Source of the DNA: Paraburkholderia silviterrae
GTDB taxonomy: Bacteria; Pseudomonadota; Gammaproteobacteria; Burkholderiales; Burkholderiaceae
Reading direction: 5' to 3'
Length of the DNA: 64,000 bases
NCBI RefSeq assembly: GCF_004353915.1
Contig: NZ_SMRP01000003.1
Location: 488,841 to 552,840 of the forward strand
Shown one piece after another: positions 1 to 8,838 of the stretch. The position numbers and the translations under genes are program-made. The notes under the pieces are model-generated. The model worked only from the letters and a program-made list of their open reading frames with translations, was not told the origin of the DNA and made no database searches. Every line of letters begins with the position of its first letter. Position 1 is the stretch's first letter.

Positions 1-350
1 TCATGGGCACGTCGCAGTATCTGAAAGAGCAGAATCCGGCGATCGAGATCGTCGGTGCACAGCCCGAAGAGGGCTCGCGCATTCCCGGCATCCGCAAGTG
101 GCCCGAAGCCTACATGCCGAAGATTTTCGACCGCAGCCGCGTGGACCGCACCGAAAGCGTGAGCCAGGCCGCTGCCGAAGCGATGGCGCGCCGTCTCGCC
201 TCGGTGGAAGGCATTTTCGCGGGGATTTCGTCGGGCGGTGCGTGCGAGGTGGCCATACGTCTCGCGCGTCAGGTCGAAAATGCGACGATCGTGTTCATCG
301 TCTGTGATCGCGGCGACCGTTACTTGTCGACGGGTGTGTTTCCGGCCTGA
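1..350 (+). CDS. cysM: Cysteine synthase B, C-terminal part (window edge)
   Basis: The last ~115 residues of a PLP-dependent O-acetylserine sulfhydrylase of the CysM branch, which makes cysteine from O-acetylserine and sulfide or thiosulfate in the cytoplasm. The visible part contains the conserved 'FAGISSGGA' loop, whose serine contacts the PLP pyridine nitrogen in the CysK/CysM fold, and the family C-terminus 'VCDRGDRYLSTGVF'. The frame is open to the left edge, so the start lies outside the window. A strong hairpin follows at 442-477. CysM is preferred over CysK because of the C-terminal wording; this is a family-level judgement. Confidence 0.9.
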   Translation, partial: MGTSQYLKEQNPAIEIVGAQPEEGSRIPGIRKWPEAYMPKIFDRSRVDRTESVSQAAAEAMARRLASVEGIFAGISSGGACEVAIRLARQVENATIVFIVCDRGDRYLSTGVFPA

Positions 351-441
351 TCGCCGTACGATCCCCGGCACGGTCTCCGGCCGTTGCCGTCCGCTCTGCC
401 ACGCCGGACGGTAACGGCCGAATCCGGCGCCTGAATTGAAA

Positions 442-477
442 ACGGGCGGCGTGTCTCTCGCGAGACGCGCCGCCCGT
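442..477. terminator. Bidirectional hairpin terminator between cysM and mltB
   Basis: Inverted repeat with arms 442-457 and 462-477 (ACGGGCGGCGTGTCTC with one G-T wobble) and a very short loop. It lies between two convergent genes and could end transcription from both sides. There is no long T-run. Confidence 0.7.
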
Positions 478-513
478 TGTGCTATCCGGAGAGCTCTGGT
501 GCGTTAGTGGCGC

Positions 514-1809
514 TTATTGCCGCTGTGCCTGCCGCTGTGTCGACTGTGCGCCGCGGTTCGAGCCGACGCCGCTCGTCGCGAGCATCTGCGCCTTCACGCG
601 TTCGCCCAGCTGGTAGACCGCGAGCGCGTAGAAGAAGCTGCGGTTGTAACGCGTGAGCACATAGAAGTTCTTCAGCCCGAGCATGTACTCGGTCGGGCGG
701 CCAGGAGTGGGCAGGTCGACGACCGTGACCGGCGTGCCGCCCTCCGCGGCGAAGTCCACATTCGGTTCGTTCAGGGCGAGGCCCGAGCGCAGCAATTGCG
801 CGAGTGGCAGGCGCGGTTCGGGCTTGCCGTCGGCGGCGGCTTGCGCGATGCCCTGGCTGCCCGAATCGCCGGCGATCTTCCACACCACCGGGCGGCCCGA
901 TTCCCAGCCGTTCTGCTTCAGATAGTTCGCGACGCTGCCGATCGCGTCGGCCGGGCTATTGCGCAGGTCGATATGATGATCGCCCTCGTAATCGACCGCA
1001 TATTGCACGATGCTGCTCGGCAGGAATTGCGGAATGCCGATCGCGCCCGTGTACGAGCCGAGCACCGAGCTCGGATCGATCTGCGAGCCGCGTGTCCACA
1101 CCAGATAGTCTTCGAGGTTCTTGCGGAACGTCGCCATGCGGTCTGCACGATTAGGCGTGCTCGGATAATCGAAGGCGAGCGTGGTGAGCGCGTCGAGCAC
1201 GCGGAAGTTGCCCATGTAGCGCCCGTAGATCGTCTCCACGCCGATGATGCCGACGATCACCTCGGGCGGCACGCCGAACTCATCGGACGCGCGCTGCAGC
1301 GTGGCCTGGTTCTCGCGCCAGAAGCGCACCCCCGCGTTGATGCGCACCGGGTCGAGAAAACGCGCCTGATAGGCGCGCCAGTTCTTCGCGCTCGGCGTGG
1401 GCGAGGGCGTGACGAGCTTCACGGCCGTGGCCGAATAGCTCACGGTCGAGAACAGCGCGTGCAGCGCGTCGGCATTGAAGTCGTAGCGCGCGACCATGTC
1501 GTTGATGAACGTGTCGACATTGGCGTTGTTCACGTAGCGCTGCGGAACGATCTCCTCTTCGAACGTCTGGCCTTGCGTGGCGCTTTGCGGCGGCGTCTGG
1601 GCGACTGGCGCGGGCGCTGTCGTGGCGGCGGCCGGTTGCGTCGTCTGGGCCGCTTTGGTCGCTTGTGCCGGTTGCATCGATTTCGTCGATTGCGCCTGCT
1701 CGGCGCATGCAGACAGCGTTGCCGCGGTGCAAAGCGCGAGGGCGAAAGACTTGATGCGCGGTTGGCTGAAGGCGGGTGAAACGGACGGGTGCGCGGACTT
1801 TTGCGTCAT
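514..1809 (-). CDS. mltB: Lytic murein transglycosylase B
   Basis: A 431-residue peptidoglycan lytic transglycosylase of the SLT70/MltB family, which cleaves the MurNAc-GlcNAc bond to leave 1,6-anhydro-MurNAc ends. The start at 1809 gives a lipoprotein signal with lipobox L-S-A-C (Cys35), so it is probably anchored in the outer membrane. An Ala/Thr/Gln/Pro-rich linker (~36-85) precedes the catalytic domain. The catalytic glutamate is probably Glu192 in 'IIGVETIYG', and 'SYTGAIGIPQFLPSS' is the other family signature. The reading frame stays open far upstream of 1809, but the signal peptide fixes the start. Convergent with cysM. Confidence 0.92.
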   Translation of the reverse strand: MTQKSAHPSVSPAFSQPRIKSFALALCTAATLSACAEQAQSTKSMQPAQATKAAQTTQPAAATTAPAPVAQTPPQSATQGQTFEEEIVPQRYVNNANVDTFINDMVARYDFNADALHALFSTVSYSATAVKLVTPSPTPSAKNWRAYQARFLDPVRINAGVRFWRENQATLQRASDEFGVPPEVIVGIIGVETIYGRYMGNFRVLDALTTLAFDYPSTPNRADRMATFRKNLEDYLVWTRGSQIDPSSVLGSYTGAIGIPQFLPSSIVQYAVDYEGDHHIDLRNSPADAIGSVANYLKQNGWESGRPVVWKIAGDSGSQGIAQAAADGKPEPRLPLAQLLRSGLALNEPNVDFAAEGGTPVTVVDLPTPGRPTEYMLGLKNFYVLTRYNRSFFYALAVYQLGERVKAQMLATSGVGSNRGAQSTQRQAQRQ

Positions 1810-2073
1810 GGCAGGCGGGCGGGTTGGAACGAGAGGACGTGATGCGGCGCAGTATACCCGAGCGCCTCGCACCAAAAGGTCTGGGCGTACGGCGGGCGTG
1901 GGCTCGCGGGTGCCGCGCGGGTGGGCTGTGGTAACGTGACGACTGCCCGCGCTCGAACGCGGCCCGCGCGACTGTTGCAAAACCCTGCGCAGCACACCCG
2001 ACGAAAGATCTGATGGAGACCCGCAGCGCGCGCTTGAGACAGGCCCGAGCGCACGGTGCGGCCAGTACTGGAC

Positions 2074-3000
2074 ATGACGACCGGCTTTTTCACGCATCCC
2101 GACTGCCTGCTGCATGAAATGGGCGAGTGGCATCCCGAATGCCCCGCGCGCCTGCAGGCGATCGAAGACCAGCTCATTGCGAGCCGCATCGACGCGCTGA
2201 TCGAGCGCGACGACTCCGCGCCGCTCGTCGAGGAATCCGCGCTCCTGCGCGTGCACACCCAGGCGCACATCGACTGGTTGCGCCAGCTCTCGCCGCAGGA
2301 AGGCTACGCGGCGATCGATCCCGACACGTCGATGAATCCGCACACGTTGCAGGCCGCGTTGCGCGCGGCGGGCGCCGCCGTCGCCGCGACCGACGCCGTG
2401 ATCGCGGGCCGCTACGAAAACGCGTTCTGCAGCGTGCGCCCGCCCGGCCACCACGCCGAGCCCGCGCGCGCGATGGGCTTTTGCTTCTTCAATAACGTCG
2501 CGGTCGCGGCGCGTCATGCGCTCGACGTGCATGGACTCTCGCGCGTGGCGATCGTCGACTTTGACGTACATCATGGAAACGGCACGGAAGCCGCCATTGC
2601 GGGCGATTCGCGCGTGCTCATGTGCAGCATTTTTCAGCACCCGTTCTATCCGTTCTCGGGCGCGGACAATCAGGCGCCGAACATGGTCAACGTGCCGATG
2701 CCGGCGCGTACCAAGGGCATGGAAGTGCGCGAGGCGATCGACATCATGTGGCTGCCGCGTTTGCACGAGTTCAAGCCGGAGATGGTGTTCGTCTCGGCGG
2801 GGTTCGATGCGCACCGTGAAGACGATCTCGGCAACCTGGGCCTCGTCGAGGACGACTACGCATGGATCACCGAGCAGATCCGCGAAGTCGCCAGGCGCCA
2901 CGCGAAGGGGCGCATTGTGAGCTGTCTCGAAGGCGGCTACAACCTCTCGGCGCTCGGGCGCAGCGTGGTCGCGCATCTGCGCGTGCTGGCCGATATCTGA
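2074..3000 (+). CDS. Histone deacetylase-family amidohydrolase
   Basis: A 308-residue zinc-dependent deacetylase of the arginase/HDAC fold. Bacterial members act on acetylpolyamines, acetoin-related or other acetylated small molecules, or lysine-acetylated proteins; the substrate cannot be told here. Visible motifs are 'RPPGHHAE' (tandem catalytic His, ~residue 126), 'VDFDVHHGNGT' (zinc-binding Asp ~164 and His ~166) and 'SAGFDAHREDDLG' with the third zinc ligand Asp ~245. The start was set at ATG 2074 rather than GTG 2056, because the family begins near 'TGFFTHPDCLLHEMG'. It runs in the same direction as the next gene, with 143 bp between them. Confidence 0.88.
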   Translation: MTTGFFTHPDCLLHEMGEWHPECPARLQAIEDQLIASRIDALIERDDSAPLVEESALLRVHTQAHIDWLRQLSPQEGYAAIDPDTSMNPHTLQAALRAAGAAVAATDAVIAGRYENAFCSVRPPGHHAEPARAMGFCFFNNVAVAARHALDVHGLSRVAIVDFDVHHGNGTEAAIAGDSRVLMCSIFQHPFYPFSGADNQAPNMVNVPMPARTKGMEVREAIDIMWLPRLHEFKPEMVFVSAGFDAHREDDLGNLGLVEDDYAWITEQIREVARRHAKGRIVSCLEGGYNLSALGRSVVAHLRVLADI

Positions 3001-3143
3001 TCGAGTCGATCGCGCGCGACTATCGTGGGGTAGCCGCGCGATTATTGCGCGGTTATCGCGCGTTGAACGCACCACCGTCGTTACCGTTTCCCGCATTCTG
3101 CGCGTCCGGCCGGGCGCGCCCACCTCAGAAGGAGCCGTGCATC

Positions 3144-3962
3144 ATGAGCGCTGCAGCCGTTTCGTCTTCGTCGTCTTCTTCCGCGGATGCCGCGCCGCTC
3201 ATCGAGATTGCCCATGACGCGTACGGCGTGCCCGGCGTCGTGCGTCTCACGCTGAACCGGCCCGACGCGTTCAACGCGCTGTCCGAAGCGCTCATCGACG
3301 CGTTGCAGACGCAACTGGTGGAAATCGCGCAATCGGACGCGCGCGTCGTGGTGATCGCGGCGGCGGGCCGCGCGTTCTGCGCCGGTCACGATCTCAGGGA
3401 AATGCGCGCGGCGCCTTCGCTCGATTACTACAAGCGGCTCTTCGCGCGCTGCTCGAAGATGATGCTGGCCATCCAGTCGATGCCGCAGCCCGTGATCGCG
3501 CGCGTGCACGGCGTGGCGACGGCGGCGGGCTGCCAGCTCGTCGCGATGTGCGATCTCGCCGTGGCCGCCGAGCAGGCGCGTTTTGCGGTCTCGGGCATCA
3601 ATCTCGGGCTGTTTTGCTCGACGCCAGCGGTGCCGCTCACGCGCAACGTCTCGCGCAAGGCCGCGTTCGAGATGCTGATGACGGGCGAGTTCATCGATGC
3701 GCAGAAGGCGCTGCGCGAGGGGCTCGTGAACCGCGTCGTGGCCGAGGAAGAGCTCGACGCCGCCGTGACTGCGCTCGCTGCAAGCATCTGCGCTAAGCCG
3801 CGCGAGGCGGTGGCGGCGGGCAAGGGGCTGTTCTACCGGCAGCTCGAGATGGGCGTCGAAGCCGCTTATCAACTGGCCGGGCAGACCATGGCCTGCAACA
3901 TGATGACCGACCCCGCGCTCGACGGCGTGCAGGCGTTCATCGACAAGCGCGGCAGCAAGTAA
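3144..3962 (+). CDS. Enoyl-CoA hydratase/isomerase (crotonase-fold) protein, catalytic Glu absent
   Basis: A 272-residue crotonase superfamily protein. The start at 3144 has a good ribosome site (AAGGAG at 3129-3134). The N-terminus carries a run of serines, then the fold begins at 'GVVRLTLNRPDAFNALS'. The oxyanion-hole segment 'AFCAGHDLREM' is near residue 76, and the second hole segment 'GVATAAGCQLVAMCD' near 123. At the positions of the two catalytic glutamates of classical enoyl-CoA hydratase this protein has Gln ('AAGCQL') and Ser/Thr ('GLFCSTPAVPL'). That resembles ECHDC3-like members, so classical hydratase activity is doubtful and another CoA-thioester reaction is possible. Confidence 0.85.
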   Translation: MSAAAVSSSSSSSADAAPLIEIAHDAYGVPGVVRLTLNRPDAFNALSEALIDALQTQLVEIAQSDARVVVIAAAGRAFCAGHDLREMRAAPSLDYYKRLFARCSKMMLAIQSMPQPVIARVHGVATAAGCQLVAMCDLAVAAEQARFAVSGINLGLFCSTPAVPLTRNVSRKAAFEMLMTGEFIDAQKALREGLVNRVVAEEELDAAVTALAASICAKPREAVAAGKGLFYRQLEMGVEAAYQLAGQTMACNMMTDPALDGVQAFIDKRGSK

Positions 3963-3969
3963 GCGGCGC

Positions 3970-3990
3970 TGGCCGGTGAGCCCGGCCAGT
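3970..3990 (+). terminator. Hairpin after the crotonase gene
   Basis: Perfect 8-bp inverted repeat CTGGCCGG/CCGGCCAG (3970-3977 and 3983-3990) beginning 8 bp past the stop codon, followed by a T/C-rich stretch. Confidence 0.5.
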
Positions 3991-4074
3991 CTTGCGTCTC
4001 TTTTCCTGCGGTCTCCCTGCAGTTAGAGGTCGACTGGAGTAGCGCTTCAGCACTTGCTCCAGCCCGATGCCGGG

Positions 4075-4983
4075 CTAGTGGCGCTCGATCCAGTTGAGCA
4101 TCGCGCTAATCACGCGTTCGCGGTCGAGATCGTTGAGCGTCTCGTGATAGCTGCCCTCATAGAGCGTGAGCGTGCGGTCGGGCGACCCCACGTGCGCGCC
4201 GAACGCGCGGCTGCCTTCGGGCTCGGTGAGCTTGTCCTCGGTGCCATGCCAGATCAGCACCGGCATGCGCAACTGCGCGCGGCCCGCCTCGATACGCTTC
4301 ATCGCTTCGAGCAACTCCGCGCCCGTGCGTGCGGGAATCGCGCCATGGTGAACCAGCGGATCGGCGCGGTTGGCCTCGACCACGGCGGCGTCGCGCGCGA
4401 GCAGGGCCGCGTCGATCTTCATGGCGGGAAAGCGCGGCCAGATCGCGCTCATCACGCGGCTCGCGGCGATCATCCAGTTCGGCACGTCGCGGCCCGGCGC
4501 GAGTGCTGCGCTCGAGAGCAGCAGGCCCGCGAAGGCCGCGTCCGAGCGTGGCGCGCGCTCGATCGCGTAGAGCGCCGCGATCGCGCCGCCCATGCTGTGG
4601 CCCATCAGGAACAGCGGCGTGCTGCGCGCGCGGCATTGCGTGGCGGCGTGCTCGACGAGCGCCTGCGCATCGTCGAGATAGTCGTCAAAGCGTGTGACCC
4701 ATGCGCGGCGTCCGCCCGCGCGGCCGTGCCCACGCAGATCGATCGCATAAACGTCGATGCCCGCCGCGTTCAGGCGTGCCGCGAGCGCCGCGTAGCGGCC
4801 CGCGTGCTCCGCAAGCCCATGCACGAGCGCAATGGCCGCGCGCGGCGCAACGGTTTGCGCGTGCCAGACATACAACGGCAGCTCGGTGCCGTCGCGGGCG
4901 CGCAGTGTCGAACGTTGCGGCGCTGCGCCGGTCGTCGATGCCGATGCGGCGCGTGCCGCATCCTGCGGCTGAGTCGTCTCCAT
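4075..4983 (-). CDS. Alpha/beta hydrolase, monoacylglycerol lipase/lysophospholipase type
   Basis: A 302-residue serine hydrolase of the Hydrolase_4 (lysophospholipase/monoglyceride lipase) family. The nucleophile elbow 'GHSMGG' gives Ser130, with probable partners Asp250 ('WHGTEDKLT') and His280 ('EGSYHETLND'), the standard order of the triad. The oxyanion region 'LVHGLAEHAGRY' is at ~54-64. The first ~25 residues are low-complexity Ala/Thr and not a convincing signal peptide, so it is probably cytoplasmic. It probably hydrolyses acyl esters such as monoacylglycerols. It stands alone, convergent with the crotonase gene and divergent from metN. Confidence 0.85.
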   Translation of the reverse strand: METTQPQDAARAASASTTGAAPQRSTLRARDGTELPLYVWHAQTVAPRAAIALVHGLAEHAGRYAALAARLNAAGIDVYAIDLRGHGRAGGRRAWVTRFDDYLDDAQALVEHAATQCRARSTPLFLMGHSMGGAIAALYAIERAPRSDAAFAGLLLSSAALAPGRDVPNWMIAASRVMSAIWPRFPAMKIDAALLARDAAVVEANRADPLVHHGAIPARTGAELLEAMKRIEAGRAQLRMPVLIWHGTEDKLTEPEGSRAFGAHVGSPDRTLTLYEGSYHETLNDLDRERVISAMLNWIERH

Positions 4984-5155
4984 GCTCGCTGCTCCCCTGG
5001 CGATTCGTTGTCGGGCGTTGGGCTGTAGGGCTGATCTGAACGGTCGGCAGAGGGTAGCACCCGCTTTGGCGCGCGGCTGCCGCGAAACCCCTCTAATGAG
5101 TATGAGTTATGAAAGTATCGAAAATGATTATTAATAGGAATTTTGCCCGCCAGGG

Positions 5156-5280
5156 TAAAATGCCGAGCTAACTCCAGTCCAGCAAACGGCGGCTGTCTGC
5201 CAGCGCGACGCGTCTTGCGCGATTGAAAGATCGCGGCACAGGCAAAGCGGCGCGCGGCGCACCCGCCGTTTCGTTTTTTT
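5156..5280 (+). promoter_or_regulatory. Structured metN leader with terminator-like 3' end
   Basis: A -10-like TAAAAT (5156-5161) would start a transcript near 5168. The segment AAACGGCGG (5184-5192) is exactly complementary to CCGCCGTTT (5263-5271), which is followed by CG and seven T's (5274-5280). The metN ATG begins at 5282. A nearer segment (5244-5252, AAAGCGGCG) can compete for the same 3' arm with one bulge. A G+C-rich hairpin plus U-run directly before a start codon without a Shine-Dalgarno looks like an attenuator or riboswitch expression platform. No known Met-pathway riboswitch is recognised here. Confidence 0.4.
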
Positions 5281-5281
5281 C

Positions 5282-6316
5282 ATGATCGAAATTCGAAACG
5301 TTTCCCAGCGCTTCGCTGGCCCGCAAGGCTGGATCGAGGCGCTGCACAACGTCAATCTGACGATACCGCCGGGTGAAGTGTTCGGCATCATCGGACGCAG
5401 CGGGGCGGGCAAGAGCACGCTCGTGCGCACCATCAATCTGCTCACGCGGCCCACCGAAGGCGACATCGTCGTCAATGGGCGCACGCTCACGTCGCTCTCC
5501 AGCGCGGATTTGCGCGAGGCGCGCCGCGAGATCGGCATGATCTTCCAGCACTTCAATCTGCTCTCGTCGCGCACGGTGTTCGACAACGTCGCGCTGCCGC
5601 TCGAACTCGCGGGCATGAAGCGCCAGCAGATCGACGAAACGGTGCTGCCGCTGCTCGAACTCGTCGGTCTCGCCGCGCAGAAGGACCGCTACCCGTCGCA
5701 GATCAGCGGCGGCCAGAAGCAGCGTGTGGGCATTGCGCGCGCGCTCGCGAGCAAGCCGAAGGTGCTGCTCTCGGACGAGGCGACTTCCGCGCTCGACCCG
5801 GAAACCACGCGCGCCATTCTCGACCTGCTGCGCAAGATCAATCGCGAACTGAATCTGACCGTCGTGATGATCACGCACCAGATGGAAGTGATCAAACAGG
5901 TCTGCGACCGCGTGGCCGTGCTCGACGCGGGCCGCGTCGTGGAGACCGGTCCGGTCATCGACGTGTTCCTGCAGCCGCGCCACGAAGTCACGCGCGCGCT
6001 GCTCGGCGACGTGATCGCGCAGGAGCTGCCGCCCGCGCTCAAGGTCCGCGTGGCCGAGCGTCTCGCAAAGGGCAGCGGGCATTTGCTGCGTCTCGCCTTC
6101 ACGGGCACGGGCGTCGATCAGCCCGTGCTCTCGGAGACGATCCGCCGCTTCGAGCTCGATTTCAACATCCTGCATGGCCAGATCGACGAGATCCAGGGGC
6201 AGGCGTTCGGCTCGCTCGCGGTGCTCGCGGGCGGCGACCCCGTGAAGGTGGCGCAGGCGATCGCGTGGCTGCGCGAGCAGGGCGTGGTGGTGGAGGAGAT
6301 GTCCCATGTGGAGTGA
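5282..6316 (+). CDS. metN: Methionine ABC transporter ATP-binding protein
   Basis: A 344-residue ATPase of the D/L-methionine importer MetNIQ, acting at the cytoplasmic face of the inner membrane. Walker A is 'GRSGAGKST' (38-46), the Q-loop Gln88, the ABC signature '[15 protein letters not shown]' (140-154) and Walker B 'LLSDEAT' (161-167). The C-terminal ~80 residues form the NIL domain, which in E. coli binds methionine and inhibits transport when the cell is replete. The start ATG has no ribosome site, only a T-run before it. Its end overlaps metI by 11 bp, so the two are translationally coupled. Confidence 0.96.
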   Translation: MIEIRNVSQRFAGPQGWIEALHNVNLTIPPGEVFGIIGRSGAGKSTLVRTINLLTRPTEGDIVVNGRTLTSLSSADLREARREIGMIFQHFNLLSSRTVFDNVALPLELAGMKRQQIDETVLPLLELVGLAAQKDRYPSQISGGQKQRVGIARALASKPKVLLSDEATSALDPETTRAILDLLRKINRELNLTVVMITHQMEVIKQVCDRVAVLDAGRVVETGPVIDVFLQPRHEVTRALLGDVIAQELPPALKVRVAERLAKGSGHLLRLAFTGTGVDQPVLSETIRRFELDFNILHGQIDEIQGQAFGSLAVLAGGDPVKVAQAIAWLREQGVVVEEMSHVE

Positions 6317-6959
6317 AATGTTCGATATGTTCGTCCAGTCGTTCTGGGAGACGCTCATCATGGTGGGCATTTCCGGACTGGTGGGCGCGGCCATCGGCTT
6401 GCCGCTCGGCGTGCTGCTCTATCTGACCGACCGCGAAGGCGTGCTTCAGAACATCGCCCTCAATCGCGTGATGGGCGTGGTCGTCAACGCCGTGCGCTCG
6501 ACGCCGTTCATCATCTTGCTCGTTGCGGTGATTCCGTTCACGCGGGTCGTGGTGGGCTCGTCGATCGGCACCGCGGCCGCCATCGTGCCGCTCACGATTT
6601 CCGCCGCGCCGTTCATCGCGCGTCTCGTGGAAACCGCGCTGCGCGAGGTCGACCGCGGCCTCATCGAAGCCGCGCAAGCCATGGGCGCGAGCACGCAACA
6701 GATCGTCTTCAAGGTGCTGCTGCCCGAGTCGCTGCCGGGCGTGGTGGCCGGCTTGACCATCACGTTCATCTCGCTCGTCGGCTATTCGGCGATGGCGGGC
6801 GCGATCGGCGGCGGCGGTCTGGGCGACCTGGGCATCCGCTACGGCTATCAGCGCTTCGAGCCCGAAGTCATGCTGATCGTCGTCGTGATCCTGATCGTGT
6901 TCGTGCAGCTCGTGCAGTCGTTCGGCGACTGGCTCGTGCGGCGCCTGAGCCATAAATAA
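6306..6959 (+). CDS. metI: Methionine ABC transporter permease
   Basis: A 217-residue inner-membrane permease with about five hydrophobic segments. The EAA coupling loop is visible as '[20 protein letters not shown]', the part that docks onto MetN. The '[18 protein letters not shown]' stretch is typical of MetI. It overlaps metN and lies 68 bp ahead of metQ, completing a metNIQ operon. Confidence 0.96.
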   Translation: MWSEMFDMFVQSFWETLIMVGISGLVGAAIGLPLGVLLYLTDREGVLQNIALNRVMGVVVNAVRSTPFIILLVAVIPFTRVVVGSSIGTAAAIVPLTISAAPFIARLVETALREVDRGLIEAAQAMGASTQQIVFKVLLPESLPGVVAGLTITFISLVGYSAMAGAIGGGGLGDLGIRYGYQRFEPEVMLIVVVILIVFVQLVQSFGDWLVRRLSHK

Positions 6960-7027
6960 ACGGCCGGCGAGGCTTGCCAGGCAGTCCTGCAATTTCGATA
7001 ACTGTCACTCGGAATAAAAGGTTGGGT

Positions 7028-7837
7028 ATGCAACGTCGTTTCATGATCCGTTTGGCGGGCGCGCTTGGCGCGGCTTCGCTCGTCGCGCCGCTGCTCGCAC
7101 CGCTCACGGCGCACGCCGACGAGACCATCAAGGTCGGTGTGACGGGCGGCCCGCATGAGCAGGTGATGGAAGTGGTGAAGCAGGTCGCCGCGAAGAACGG
7201 TCTCACGATCAAGATCATCGAGTTCTCCGACTATGTGCAGCCGAACGCGGCGCTCGCGAGCGGCGATCTCGATGCGAACAGCTATCAGCACGAGCCGTAT
7301 CTCGACGCGCAGGTGAAGGACCGCGGCTACAAGCTGATCAAGCTCGCCGACACGGTCACGTTCCCGATGGGCATCTACTCGAAGAAGATCAAGACGCTCG
7401 CGGAGCTCAAGCCGGGTGCGCGCATTGCGGTTCCCAATGATCCGACGAACGGTGGCCGCGCGTTGTTGCTGCTGGAGAAGCAGGGCCTCATCAAGCTGCG
7501 CGCCGGCGCCGGCTTGAAGGCGACGCCGCTCGACATCGTGGAAAACCCCAGGAAGCTGAAGATCGTCGAGCTCGACGCGGCGCAGATTCCGCGCTCGCTC
7601 GACGACGTGGACGCCGCGGCGATCAACACGAACTTCGCGATGGAAGCGGGGCTCAAGCCGAAGCAGGACGCGATTGCGATCGAAGACCCGAAGGGGCCGT
7701 ACGTGAACATCATCGCGATCCGCGCAGCCGACCGCAGCAAGCCGTGGGCGGCCAGGCTGGTGGCGGCGTACCACTCGCCGGAGGTGAAGCAGTACATCGA
7801 GCAGAAGTTCGGCGGAGCAGTGGTCGCGTCGTGGTGA
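7028..7837 (+). CDS. metQ: Methionine-binding periplasmic protein
   Basis: A 269-residue substrate-binding protein of the NlpA/MetQ family. The start at 7028 gives a classical signal peptide (positive 'MQRRFMIR', hydrophobic core, 'AHA-DE' cleavage at ~30). Unlike E. coli MetQ there is no lipobox cysteine, so this protein is predicted to be soluble in the periplasm and not a lipoprotein. The family segments 'GVTGGPHEQVMEVVK' and 'YVQPNAALASGDLDANSYQHEPYL' are clear. An upstream in-frame ATG at 6974 would spoil the signal peptide. A terminator follows at 7894. Confidence 0.95.
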   Translation: MQRRFMIRLAGALGAASLVAPLLAPLTAHADETIKVGVTGGPHEQVMEVVKQVAAKNGLTIKIIEFSDYVQPNAALASGDLDANSYQHEPYLDAQVKDRGYKLIKLADTVTFPMGIYSKKIKTLAELKPGARIAVPNDPTNGGRALLLLEKQGLIKLRAGAGLKATPLDIVENPRKLKIVELDAAQIPRSLDDVDAAAINTNFAMEAGLKPKQDAIAIEDPKGPYVNIIAIRAADRSKPWAARLVAAYHSPEVKQYIEQKFGGAVVASW

Positions 7838-7893
7838 GCCCGGCCCGGCGGGTGATGGATTAGTGCCGGATTAGGTAGAGAATTCGGTCGGAG

Positions 7894-7922
7894 AAACCCG
7901 GACTTGATGCCCGGGTTTTTTC
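7894..7922 (+). terminator. Rho-independent terminator after metQ
   Basis: Perfect 8-bp stem AAACCCGG/CCGGGTTT (7894-7901, 7911-7918) with a 9-nt loop, followed by T's. Confidence 0.85.
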
Positions 7923-8027
7923 CGGCATAAAATAGCACGATCGTTCGCAACTGACGGCTAAGCAGGGGCAGAAGCGGGTTGTGCGGGAAAAGTGCTGGTG
8001 GGTGGATGCGTGCGGGAACGCTATCGC

Positions 8028-8033
8028 TATAAT
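8028..8033 (+). promoter_or_regulatory. -10 element before etfB
   Basis: A perfect TATAAT 40 bp upstream of the etfB start, in a region between a terminator and the gene. No convincing -35 hexamer is seen at 16-18 bp. Confidence 0.5.
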
Positions 8034-8073
8034 GTCCGCCAGGTTGACGTATTCGTAACTTCGGAGCATGTGA

Positions 8074-8823
8074 ATGAAAGTCCTTGTGCCAGTCAAGCGC
8101 GTAGTCGATTACAACGTCAAGGTTCGTGTGAAGTCGGATGGCACGGGCGTCGACATTGCCAATGTGAAGATGTCGATGAACCCGTTCGACGAGATCGCCG
8201 TGGAAGAGGCGGTTCGTCTGAAGGAAGCGGGCGTGGCGACGGAAGTCATCGCCGTGTCCGCCGGTGTGGCGCAAGCGCAGGAAACGCTGCGCACGGCGCT
8301 GGCGATCGGCGCGGACCGCGCGATCCTCATCGAATCGAATGAAGACCTGCAGCCGCTCGCCGTGGCGAAGCTTTTGAAGGCACTCGTCGACAAGGAGCAG
8401 CCGCAGCTGGTGATTCTCGGCAAGCAGGCCATCGACGACGACTCGAACCAGACCGGCCAGATGCTCGCCGCGCTGGCGAACCTGCCGCAAGCGACCTTCG
8501 CTTCGAAAATCACGGTCGCCGATGGCCGTGCCACGGTCGCGCGCGAAGTCGACGGTGGCGCGGAAACGCTGTCGCTGAAGCTGCCCGCCGTGGTCACGAC
8601 GGACCTGCGCCTGAACGAGCCGCGCTACGTCACGCTGCCGAACATCATGAAGGCGAAGAAGAAGCCGCTGGAGACGATCAAGCCCGAAGACCTCGGTGTC
8701 GATGTCACGCCGCGTCTGAAGACCCTGAAGGTTGCCGAGCCGCCCAAGCGCAGCGCAGGCGTGAAGGTCGCCGACGTGAAGACGCTGGTCGAGAAGCTGA
8801 AGACCGAAGCCAAGGTGCTGTAA
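8074..8823 (+). CDS. etfB: Electron transfer flavoprotein beta subunit
   Basis: A 249-residue ETF beta subunit. With EtfA it forms the soluble FAD/AMP heterodimer that takes electrons from acyl-CoA dehydrogenases and passes them to ETF:ubiquinone oxidoreductase. It begins with the family start '[16 protein letters not shown]'. The AMP-binding and EtfA-contacting region '[25 protein letters not shown]' is intact, as is the recognition-loop region '[18 protein letters not shown]'. etfA follows 15 bp later, and the acyl-CoA dehydrogenase gene downstream of etfA fits the electron route. Confidence 0.97.
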   Translation: MKVLVPVKRVVDYNVKVRVKSDGTGVDIANVKMSMNPFDEIAVEEAVRLKEAGVATEVIAVSAGVAQAQETLRTALAIGADRAILIESNEDLQPLAVAKLLKALVDKEQPQLVILGKQAIDDDSNQTGQMLAALANLPQATFASKITVADGRATVAREVDGGAETLSLKLPAVVTTDLRLNEPRYVTLPNIMKAKKKPLETIKPEDLGVDVTPRLKTLKVAEPPKRSAGVKVADVKTLVEKLKTEAKVL

Positions 8824-8838
8824 GGGAGCGAGATAGAA

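Noticed and set aside
1810..3123. Upstream extension of the mltB frame over the HDAC-family gene
   Set aside because: It is antisense to a conserved gene, has no family content, and the lipoprotein signal fixes the mltB start at 1809.
5118..5138. Fur-box-like GAAAATGATTATTAATAGG upstream of metN
   Set aside because: Only about half of the 19-bp Fur consensus fits, symmetry is poor, and the genes are not iron-related.
5168..6394. Minus-strand frame opposite metN
   Set aside because: metN has all ABC motifs; the antisense frame has none.
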